From Lingula anatina (taxonomy: Eukaryota > Brachiopoda > Lingulata > Lingulida > Lingulidae), in NCBI RefSeq assembly GCF_001039355.2, contig NW_019773549.1:1-49866 (forward strand): a stretch of DNA of 49,866 nucleotides, given 5' to 3'. Numbering within the stretch: the stretch's first letter is position 1; each line of letters begins with the position of its first letter. Made by a program: the position numbers and the translations under genes. A model generated the notes under the pieces. That model saw nothing but the letters and a program-made list of their open reading frames with translations, made no database searches and was not told the origin of the DNA. Positions 11,901 through 24,100 of this stretch are shown here, one piece after another.

Positions 11901-14900
11901 TTTATTGCTTCAATCACTGGCAAGCTGCTGAAATGTTTTCCAACATGATTCTTCTGAATACCTGCATATTTTTATTGCATTTTCATTTGTGAGCTTTAAC
12001 CTGCTCTGTATCTAATGGGATAGTGATTCTCCCAGAGTTATGTGATTTTTAGAATTAAATGACAATGTTTGATTTTTCATGTGCAGTGTTAACAGATTAT
12101 AATAATCATAAACCATAAACATAAAAAGAGCTAATCTCTTAAGGTTTCGTGTTCTATTTTTATAATGATAAAAGTTAAACAAATATTTCAACTTCTAGCA
12201 TTCTTTTCTTTTCTGGTGAAGCTTAATCTATTTCTTTAGTTTGTTTTCAAAACATGTAGGTATAAATTGTAAGAGCTGGCTGTGTGCTATAACTTACGTC
12301 TTCCAGACCTGGACATCTTGTTCCACTGCAAACAGCAGGTCTGACAGCAGCAGCTGGTGCAGGGTGGACCAGTTGAAGTCTGGGATCCTAAAAGGTGGCG
12401 CTCTTGGTCCTGGGCTGAAGTGATGCTGCCCCCTGGTGCCAGCAGGGCGTTGTTTGGCACTGTCTCCTGTCTGATCCTTTGGTTGTGACTGCTGTGAGCT
12501 GCTTTCATGTTCAATACGCTCCTGGCTTTCAGCTTTGTTGTCATGTACTCCAGCAAGTGTGTCTTTCTCACTCTCCACAGAAACCTCAGTCTTCTCCTGA
12601 GCAACGTTTCCGCCTTCCTGGCCATCTTTACCTTCTTCCTCAACTTTCTTCACAGCATTTTGGATCACTTCATTCAAAAATTCTCTCACACCTTTTTCCA
12701 ATTCAGCACCATCCATTTCAGAAACACTCTTCACAGGGGATGATGCATTCTCACTAACTTTGGAAGGACTGTCTTCTTGTTCTTTATCTCCACTTTGTAT
12801 TTGTTCTTTCCCCTCAATTGTTGATGTATCTTGTACTCTTTGTTCTGTTTCTGTTGATCCTGTGCTGTCTGCACCAGTATCACCATTCTCTTTGATTTCT
12901 GTGACAGTGACAGTACTCTTGGGAGCCGGCTTGGTGTATGTGTGTTCATCTGAGATGCCAGATATGGTGCTGACAGGATGGGTCTGCCTGGCCTGGGGGT
13001 CCGAGATATGGTCCACACGCTGCTGCTCATACTGACGATACACCTTGCTCATGTGGATACGGAAGTCTTCATAAGATATCTGAAAGAGGAACATATTTTT
13101 TACAAGGGGCTGTCACAGGAGCAGGACCCAGTGCACCACTTTTCAGTGAGAATGCATGAGGCCAGGATGTGACATAAACTTAGGAAAACTGATCACAACG
13201 AACCTGGCATACCTAACTTGTAATAATACTAGACATGACTCACCTTTGAATGTAGAATGGCCAGGGTATCAATCCAGACCCTCCACCCCCCATACTCTAT
13301 CTTAATGGCATGGTGAAGCAGCATCTTGAAGAGAGCCATCACCATGCCTGTGATCTTCCTCTCCTCCTGGTTCCTGGGGTATGTGTAGGCCATGGAGAAC
13401 AGCCAGTCCTGCCACACAGACATCTGTAGGATGGTTCTACAACAGTCAGTACAGATTACACACTTAACATGCTCTCCAGGGGAAACAGATATTGTAGAAG
13501 AGCTTCTTTAATTGATAACCATAAACTGCATATTTACGTACTGTTAATTTTGTTGAGATAGCTAATGAAATTATTTGAACAGAAGAAAAGGAATTGAAGC
13601 ACCAATTTTATGCTGTCTGCAAATATGTTCATTATCAACCAAATTGCAGTTTTCATTTTTCTTTTCAAATATTTCTTGTCACACGTGGTTATAGTACCTT
13701 CTGTTGTCTTTGTTGTTATTACAGAGAATCATGAGATCAGAGAGGAAAACTTTCTTGACCTCCATCAAACTTTCTGTCTGCCTTGACTGTCTTATTAGTG
13801 TGGCCACCACCTTTAAAATCACTGAAACAAAGAAAAATATGACTTTGTATACTTTGCAGGTGGTGTGATACTTCAACATGGTACTTTTTTTATAAAACTT
13901 TTTTTACATTTCTTATTGTTAATAACTGAGGAATCAAACAGAGCTTCTGTGAAAAACAACCATAAAAACAATACAAACAATATTTTTTTTTATTTTTCAC
14001 TCTCTAACAAAGAACTTCTCATTTTCTTTTATCTTTGTTTCAATGAAAATAATTAATATCTTACATGAATTTTCTATCCTAAAATTGTTATCTGGTTCTG
14101 GGTGTTTGCCTACAATCACAGTTTTGGACATCCTCTCTGTCAACACCTGGAGTTAAAAAATTCCAGAAAGAAATAATTGCAAGGACAAATAATCAAGGTA
14201 AGAAATAATTTAGATAGCTTAACAGACATGCTGAGCTACAATTTTGTACTCACCCTAAACAAAAGGCTCATGTGACACAATTCATTTCACTTTCTCTTTC
14301 TCACATTACACTTTACAGTTACTCTCAAGTACAAAAAGTTGGTTTTAACTTTTAACATCATTTTACCCTCATTATGAAGAAAGGAAATATATTTGCAAAC
14401 TTACTTCTTGGTCAAAATTTTTTTTATAAATATTTATTGATTAATTCTAACAACCAACTTTGGTTTCCATGCACATTTTTTGAAAATTAATTAAAACATC
14501 TAATTCTCATCTAATATGAGACAAAGCCAGACTCCTCCGGTGAATTTAGGTCCATGTATTTTCCCTTACCTCAAAAAGCACATTGTATGTGTTCATGGTG
14601 AGCTCGTTACTATGGAGACACAACCTCTCAGAGAGCAATGAGAACAAGTTGTATGGCCCCATGGAGTCATGTTTGCGCCTGGAACAGTGACCAGAACTAT
14701 TTAAAAATTCAGTTTATTGCATTCATTTATTGCATTTTGACTGAACTATAATTCTGTTACCTAGAGAAAATTTTTCTACTTGCTTAAGTAAATCAACAAT
14801 AATTTCAAAAATTGACTTTTTCCAAACAATTTATGTAGCGAGAAAACTAGAAAATAAAAAGTAAATTACAGGAATAATTTTACCATGTTCTAGATTGGAA

Positions 14901-17900
14901 GCATAACTTATAGACACACCCTTCAAGAAAACAACACTTTCAAGAAATTGACAAAAACCGGTACATGTTTTTAGCTGTTCCCAGCACAATTAATGCAAAC
15001 GCCCTGCAATGTCTGATACAAAGAATCAACACAACATTTACACGTTTGCTTACGATGTCTACAATATATTACAATGTGTATAGTACACTTTGTTCTCAAT
15101 GACAATGCAAGGTCAGAAATACACAATTCCATCAGTCTTATTACAAGTTTAAATTTTGATTATGAAACCTTCAATAATGTACATGGTTTTTGTCTCAATA
15201 TTTGCATAAGCTACAAAGCAACTTCCAAAACACAATGGAATTACATCATGATGCACTTAAGCGTTATGGTTTGCACCAAATTTGAAGAATTCTATATCAA
15301 AATTTACCCAACTGTTTCAATTAAAACTTGGTACATACATAAATTTGCTATGTGATTTTGCACAAATTTGCAAAATTTGATAGCTTTGTCTATTTCTTGA
15401 AGGGTGAGTATATGAATTTATGAAAAAAATTGAAATGGTTTATTTTTAAACATTATTTTTACTTCTATATTTTTTAAAACTGCTTACTTGTGTGTACTTC
15501 TCATGAGGAAGAATCCTAAGAATTTGAGTGTATTTATCCGGATCATTTCACTGGGAGATGCCAGCAGCTTAAACACCGTCCTGGAATGAACAACATTATA
15601 TACAGCACTTCAGGCAGGGAAACCAGGCCCCCGCATCAAAAAAATGACAGTTACAGGATCACCTTAATAGAAGGGGATTACTTGAAAAGTGATGAGTTTC
15701 ATAGTTATTGTATGTAAAATAACTGATCATCCCAGAGAACACATCCAATGTTTTGAACTAATAACTATTGTGATATACCCAGAGCTACAGCAGTAAAAGA
15801 TTCTCTCCATGAAATTTACCCACCACAATGAGTTTCCCTGGGATGAAGGGCAATTATTTTCTTATACTTCCATTTCATTGCTCAACCTGTTCCTGCACTT
15901 GGATTTGACATCTTATTCCATTTTTCATTTTAATAATTTAGTTTTAAAGGACTGGCTAGTCATTTAGAATGACATCTGCCTTCACATACATTTTCTTGTT
16001 TTTACATAAGAAAATGGTGCAGTGTTTTGTATTGCAGCCATGTGCTGTGTACGATTCAGACATTGTGTGCTGTTAATGGCTACCAGAGAAGGCTACGAAG
16101 ATAATAACAACACTAGGTATGTTTCAGATAATAATGGATTTTATAGTCTTTAAGGTCTAAACTGGGGAAATATAAGAAGCTTTCCAGGGCATAAATATTA
16201 ATAAATAAATATGGGGGATAATCAAATGCAAGGAGTTCCTTTAAATAGTAAACATGAAAGATTTTCTACAGTCTGTCTTGTCTAGAAACAATAACCTACA
16301 TATAAAATGTACTGCTTCCATCAAACACATTCAATATACAAAGCAGTCATCCTACCTGATTCCATTCTTCCTGTCAAAGCCAGGCACCATGGAGGAGGGG
16401 TGCTCTGCCATCAGTGTCACAACAAGACTCAACACATCTGACAGATTTTCATCCTGTAAAAATTCTTTATGTATCAAACACGCACTATTCACAAATTCTG
16501 CATTTAGTAAATACATACTGACTGCTGTGTTCAACACAATCATTATAATTATTCAGAAAATAATCCCAAGAATGGTATATTTTCTTCACCAGGCTGTCTG
16601 ACCAAGATAAGCTTACTATGAGCAGCAAAAGTAACCTCTCTGTTCCTTCACTTGCCACCTTCTCCACTGTTTAATATGCCTAACAACTAACTTTTGAGAG
16701 GTCACTGTTTCTGCCCATGCTCATTGATCATACCAACAAGGTTTTCAATCTCTCTGCAATGTGCATATAACTTGTATAATAATTCATACAATGAAGGACT
16801 TACCTCATGCACTGTTGTCAGGAAGTTCAGCAAACTCTGAAGTTCGTCCTCGTATATCCCAGGCCCCCTCATGATCAGCTGCTTCAGATAGGACAGCATC
16901 AAGCTTCTCAGCTTAATGATCTCTTCTTTGGCAGGACGAGGCCCATCTGTCAACCATGGCAGCAAATGTACATTTAATCAATTCAAAAATTAAGGGGCAA
17001 TATATTATAAATACATTCTGTTTTTAAAAACAGGTTATATGTACCTAATATGTTTAATTCAACTAGAAGATCAGAGAAGTAATACTGCTCCCTTGGTATT
17101 ATATGTACCACAAGCTGGGTTAGGCACATCAAGGAAGATGTCACTCTTCAAAATGCAACAATTAACATGTATGTGCACATGCATGTTTTTAATTATTTTC
17201 CGTAAATTCTTATTTTGTCAACCAGATGGCCAATGTGTGTATATATGTGTGTCTGAATACCCATGGTCACATTAGATTCAGATAGACCAATGATGTCATA
17301 GGGGCCAGACAAAACAGTTTTCAAGAGCACTATAATGCTTAAAATGAGTTATTTCTGGTTTATTATAATACCCTATTTTTCAACCAAAGCCTCCGCTCTA
17401 TGTATGTGAGGCATTTGTGAGACCAGACAGTACCTGTTCCTTTGGGTGTGATGCCGCTCCTGTCTTTAGGATTGGTCACCCAGTAGTAATATTTGAGAGA
17501 ATGCATGGTCTGCAGCACAGCGCTGACACGTCTGATGTTGGTGTAGATTTGGGCATCAGCAATAAACTCTGTAGACATGTATGTCCACAGCTTGGTCTGC
17601 ACCTTGAAGTGAGAATTAGCTAAGTGAAACACTTGTAACTGCATCTAGTTCAAATATACTATTTGCCTAAAACTGTTTAGTTATTTGCCTGAAAAAATGC
17701 CCTCTTGAAGTGAGCTCAGACATCAGTGCAATGGTGTACTTGAAGGTTCACTTACTGCCACAGGGCTGTGTATCCAGAGAGCAGGGTTAAATAACACATG
17801 GTCAAATAACTGCTTCAACAGTGGTCCACCATTGGGCAGCCCAACCAGGTATTTGGTCAACTTCAGGAAAGAGTTCAGGACATCTTCACTCAGGTGCTCA

Positions 17901-20900
17901 CGTGATGCCTAGAATGCAAAATTATTTCTGAATAAATTCTTCTTCGAGATGACACATGGAATGTTGTTAGATCACTTTAAATTAGCGACACTATACTCAA
18001 ATGCACCTGCACAAATTTTTTCTGAATTTAATTACTTTGTTTTTTTTTCCACACTATTTATTAAATCTTATTAAAGCCACTAAATACAACAACAGTCATT
18101 ACAAGATCCAGTTTTACTAAATAAAAAAAAACTTTACAGCAATTCCAAATATGGCTACATATACACTGCACCCTTAATACTGGTATATGCTATGGATAAA
18201 TAATAAATATTTTGGACAAAAAATTGTTTAAAATGTTAGAGAACCAGTTTTTCATTCAACACTAGATAATATGAGTGTAATGAAGGCATTAACCATGTTT
18301 TTTGCCAGCAAACATAGGCCCTGCAGATCATCAGAAATTGGGGGAGACCATGCTAATTGATATTTAACAAATCAGGCACTCTGTCACAGCTGAAATAAAG
18401 TCATATTTGCTCAAAGTGTAGTCCAAGGCTCAGTTAGTAAGAATTGTCTGGATTAATATAGGCTACAGCTGCTCTATGTCTGTGCTGTTCTGAAGGCAAC
18501 AAATCAAATCATGAAATGAAATGTGAAGTCTAGAATATAACCACCAAGCCAAGTGTTAGTTGTAGAAGGCAGATTGCATGAGTAATCACTTGGTTTGAGA
18601 TGCCATTCCAAAGATATCAGGTTTGTCTCACAAACCTCTGTCAATGTGACAGCATTCTCGTGAAAATAAAACTACTAAATGTAACATTGTGTCGAGGTCA
18701 TTGCAATATGCTGGAAAAAGATGAACTGTTTGAAAGCTGGTTAGTTCTAAGGTGGAGCAGTCACCACTGCAACCGCATGCAAATAGCACGGTGCACAGTG
18801 TCCAACCAAACTGCAGTTATAACTGCATACTTACTGCATCACAGGTTTCAGAGGACCTCACTATTGCCTGGTGAAAACATTGGGAATTATAAACACATTT
18901 GTTACACTGCCATTGTATTATATATGCTAATAAAATCATAGTCATGGAAAATTTAACTTGTTTCAATATACTTAATGCTGACAAAAAGCCAATCTTACTG
19001 GTCAATATGTATTCCAATTCCCTACACTGGTCTAATTTTCAAATAAGGAATCTATATCTAAATCACAGGCTACTGAATCAGAGAATTCTAATGGCATGTA
19101 TATATATGTCTCCTGATTCTAGCTAGTAAAGAAGTAGTAGACAGTAACAGCCACCGTGTGCCTAAAGATGTCAGTTATGCTATTCATGGCCTGGGAAGAG
19201 CTACAGGTTATAGCATACATGTCCTCTGCCTCAGAATTTTTGTGCCATCACTGAATTGCAAAATTAAATGGAAAGAAATCCGCAGAAATACATGTACATG
19301 TAGGTGGTGACCTAATGGAACCAGCATATTTTAATATATAAGCAAAGCACTTAATTTTCAGGTTTCCAACCGTATTTAAATCAGATACATTTTGAATATC
19401 AAACCCTGACCATGAACCTTATTACCACCATACTCCAATAGCAATAGCAACGTGACACAGGTAAAGGGTTAGAAATCCACTTTAACCAAATGCTACATTA
19501 GTGAAAAGAATGGGTAGTATAAAGAACAAGTTTCTGAATGTTTTTTTTTTTTTTTTTTGCAACCTAGAGATTCCCCTGCCACCTACCTTCTCCAGCAAGT
19601 AACTTATCACCAGGAAACCTCTGTTCTGTAACATCTGCTGCTGGATAGTCACGGAGCTCTCCAGTAAGTCACAAAGGAGGGCCAAAAGTGTGGAGCTGAA
19701 GAAGAAGACCCACAATCACGTCAACAATCTATCCCAAAAGACAGTTTTAAAAAGTAATTAACATTAAGCAACAATGTTAACTGACAGTAATATTCAATGA
19801 TAAAAAGCTTAATTTTCTAATCCACATTTAGTAGTCTAATAAATATCACTGCTGTTTAGTTAATGATCAAAACATTGGCATCATTTTTACAACAATTGAA
19901 TTACCCTTTAAAGTACCTGTAATTATCCATTTCAAGCTAAGTTATCTATGTAAAAAATTGACAATAATGAAAATAAACATCGAAGCAAATAAAATATCTC
20001 CATGTCTGTAGTACTTCCAGCTTACCAAACTGTGTGATCTACTTTCTCCTCCTCACTGGCACTCTCCTGTACGCAGTCTAACTGACCAAACAGTGGAAAC
20101 AGGGTCTGGAAGAAAACTCACATGTAATTTTACTTTGGCTTTTCAAATGTAAAATTTGTATTACCTTACGTGACTTGCTGATGATACCCTAATGATGGAT
20201 GAAGAGTGTAAAATGTATCATGTGTAATGTTGTATTCTACTATATCTTACCTGTATCATGTGTGATGTTGTATTCTACTATATCTTACCTGTATCATGTG
20301 TGATGTTGTATTCTACTATATCTTACCTGTATCATGTGTGATGTTGTATTCTACCATATCTTACCTGTATCATGTGTGATGTTGAATTCTACCATATCTT
20401 ACCTGTATCACGTGCGATGTTGTATTCTACTACATCTTACCTGTATCACGTGTGATGTTGTATTCTACTATATCTTACCTGTATCCCCCCTAGGGAGTGG
20501 AGAGTGCTGTGGATGGAGTGGGTCACTACTGCTTTTACTCCCTAGAAATATATAGGTTACTCTAAGTATATTTAAATACACATACAAACTCCAACAAGCT
20601 GCTGTACAGGAATTTAATAGTTTAAAGCTGTGTATCTTAGTCTTGTGCTGGCAAACATTCCCATCAGATAAAAGTGAATAATCCTGGCTAGAAAATATAC
20701 TTGGAGAAAAAATTATGGGTCACACTGTTATTGATTGTGGCAGTCAACTGATTACAGTGGGTAAAAGTGGTATAATGGGACAGAATATTTATTAAAAATA
20801 AATAAATATATAAATTATAAATTTTGGACCAGTCTTGACTTAGTTTGAAACATTCATGTAAAGTCAGAGGGGCAAAGGGTAATGGCACCTGTGTCACAGG

Positions 20901-21071
20901 ATGGATAAAGAATAAATATACAAATGGGGCCTGTGCAATGCTGTGTTTTACCAATATAAATAGGTGGATGGATATTGATCACCACCAAAATCGAATTATT
21001 TATCCTTTGGTCCACTCTTTAAATTCCATCAAAATCCGTCCAAAACTATTCACATAATGTTCCTAACAGAC

Positions 21072-21114
<43 letters not shown>

Positions 21115-24100
21115 AAACAAATGGAACATTATGTTTGGATTCTATCAATTATACTAAGTGTTCTACTGTCATCAGTTCTATAGTTTAATCATATTATTAC
21201 AAGTGATTTTATTAAATTCAGGTAAAATGCTTTCCAGATCTGATAGTTTTTCTTGTATTACTATAATATTCAAGTTAGACAATTTAAATATTATTGTAAC
21301 TGGTTTTTAGACTGTCTTTAAAAGGCAACAGCCAACAATAAAGTTATAAGATATTATATTATATTATGATAAAAAATATCCTAAGGAATGTGTACCTCTA
21401 ACATGAGAGCGTGTGGCGTGTGGACAAATATGGAAGGGTTTCCTTTAGGCGAGGACTCCAGGCAGAGCTGTCCATCACAGGCTATAGGGTTGTACATCAT
21501 CACAATACTGGAGTGAAACTTGTCATCAAATAAGATCTGAAATCACAGTCAGGTGTTGACTAAGTTACAGCCAAGCTAACCCTCCAATGACAATCTAAAC
21601 ATTACATGCTCTGACAATTATTGGCTTATCATTGCATGACAACTACAGTGGTAAAATAAGTAGCCATTATACATACATGGGTGAAAGTTTTAAAAACTTA
21701 AAATCCTGAAAACGTTGCCTGCAATTTCTCAATTGCATTTACATTATTTGAAAAAAATTATCACGAAGACTGAAAAACCTTAAATCAGGGATAATCCTGA
21801 AAACTTTCACCCATGTATATACTAGGAGTTATGGAATGTTTTTCCAATAAAAAAAGAATTAACAATAATCAAATAAAAATCATGAAGATGCTATGAAAAC
21901 AAATAATCCATGGAAATTCTCTCCACCATTAACTGCTGAATAAGTTCACTCCCACAATTATTGTCTTCTCATAGTCTTCTTAACCTTTAAGTACTGGTGG
22001 TAATATTTTCATCAATATCAATACAGTGTTATTGTGTATGAAGTGATGGCGTAGAAGTGGAGATTAGTGTTATAGCAACTCTGCCTTACCTCATGTCCCT
22101 GAGTGTCACATTCATTGGTAAACCGGAACTGGCTCTGAAAAGAGGTGACAATCAGTGTAAGAAGATACACTCCACAGGTTTTTTGTTCTGCTCTGAGCAA
22201 TTTTTTTCCACTATGATTATGTATCAAGACTGTTAGATGTATGTCTTTCTTTCAACTCAATGCCACATAGGCAGCAATCCAAAGAAAACATAGGTCAAAG
22301 CTAGCACTGATATGCCATTTTATTTTGCATGTACCTTAAGATAAAAATGCCATTTTATTTTGCATGTACCTTAAGATAAAAATGATTGGATAAAGTAGGA
22401 AAAAAATCTGCAGAGTAACATTACTTTATATGCTGGTCCAAGGTGATATATAGCATCTATGTACTGAGGTTGGAGAGCTTCACTGAACATATAGATAGTG
22501 GACATCTGACCACAGAACATGCTCTCTTCTTTCTGCTCATGTGTGGTGCCTATAAAGCACTTGTTGAATGGCTGGAAATAAAACACAACAAGCTGTGTGA
22601 ATGTCATACATTATTCTATAGCTTCTTCCTATGAATACCAATTAAACAGTTCTTGTCACATCTTCTCGTACTCAGTAACTACATCTTTGGAAAACACTCC
22701 ATTTCAATGGGTATCTTCACACATATTTTCTCAGATGTGGAAATTAATAAAACAACACACTTAATTTTGTCTCACTAGGAATCTAGCTTAGCAGCACGAC
22801 CTGAGCACAAAATAAGTGCATTTAATCAAGATGGTAGTAATGTCTATCAATAGTGCAGCTGTCCATCTTACCTCATTCCCACTGACCAACCAGGACATCT
22901 CTGTGGTGGACACCATCTGACCATCAACATACACTTGGACTTCACTCTTCCCCCATAGCCTGTACACGTGGACCAGAGTGACCATGTACCACTGGGAATA
23001 ATACCAGAGAACATGAAGTATGAATGTATATAAATATAAATATACATGTACCACTGGGAATAATACCAGAGAGCATGTAGTCTGTGATATATACATATAA
23101 ATATACAATTCACCATATATAATATATACCAAAATAAATATACCACTGGAAACAATACCTACCAGCACGTAGTCTGTAATATAATACACATATGTACCAC
23201 TGGAAGCACGTAGTCTACAGCTTAATTGTTAAGGAAGTATAAACACTAAGATAAATGCCAGTTCCAACATAAGAACAACTGAAGGTACACTCCAAGCATA
23301 TAAAAATAAATATATTACAATTTTTTTTTATAAATAATTATCCTTGATATTTCATGTAAAACAAATAATTCTTACCTTTTTGGGCTGAAATTCAAAATTG
23401 ACACAGTGCTGGAATCCCTTCCCTGCTATCTTCATGGCGGTGATAACCAGAGCACTTCCTATGAAGTGTGCCGAGTAGCCCAGGCCCTTGGCTGTACGGA
23501 AACTGAAATATCACTCAGCTGATACAGAGCTTGTCATATCTTTACCTATTAATAAGCTTGTCTGAATTATAAATTAACATGAATTATAGATTAACATGGC
23601 ATACCTTCTTCATATAGAGGAAGTTGCAGAGAAGGTTGATTTTAAATTTCTATCCCGCTTCCAGTAGCCACAGGGATCATCTTTGTCCCATGCTGCTCTC
23701 AGCACCAGTTCTTACACTGGTGTGCTCAGTGGGATATCAACATCAACAAGCCCATGGATCTTTTGAAATCAAAAACATTTCAACCATTAACAACACTGGT
23801 TGCATTCCTAACTTAGCAGATAATGTAAATTCCCATAGACTTACGTGTACAGATATGGTTTCTCTCTCTCTATGTTCCCTCCTGACACTGGGTCCAGCCT
23901 GATCCAAGTAGAGAAGGTCCAGCCATTCTGGTATGGCCATTTGGCAATAGGGGGCAGTGCTATACACTAAATTTGAAAAACAAAAACACAGTATTACACT
24001 TTTAGGGTGCTTTCCCAGAGATTTAGATCAATCTAAAGATTAAGTTTTAGATCGACCTAACTCCCTGGGGGTTCACGCTAAATTGCAGTCAGCCGAGTTA

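Larger units (their letters stand above)
13244..20541 (-). other. NBEA: Neurobeachin exons 12-23 (DUF4704/armadillo region, residues 435-906)
   Basis: Exons are 20479-20541, 20026-20105, 19587-19695, 17756-17908, 17434-17602, 16804-16946, 16356-16453, 15488-15580, 14570-14678, 14065-14146, 13698-13821 and 13244-13436. Recognisable stretches are [53 protein letters not shown]-like [85 protein letters not shown] and [12 protein letters not shown]. These match the superhelical repeat region of NBEA/LRBA in order and spacing. Exon 12 is followed directly by a 38-bp tandem array that repeats its donor site. All phases are compatible (e.g. exon 13 ends TG, exon 14 adds C). Confidence 0.93.

Noticed and set aside
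15074-15355. 93-residue plus-strand frame in a neurobeachin intron
   Set aside because: AT-rich composition, no domain recognised and no splice or retroelement context.
20213-20493. Regular 38-bp repeats resembling a CRISPR-like array
   Set aside because: The units are contiguous with no unique spacers, sit in an animal intron, and derive from a splice junction.
22788-23189. 133-residue minus-strand frame taken as a single gene
   Set aside because: It is neurobeachin exon 8 plus read-through into the repeated intron; the hydrophobic Tyr/Ile-rich part is intronic repeat.
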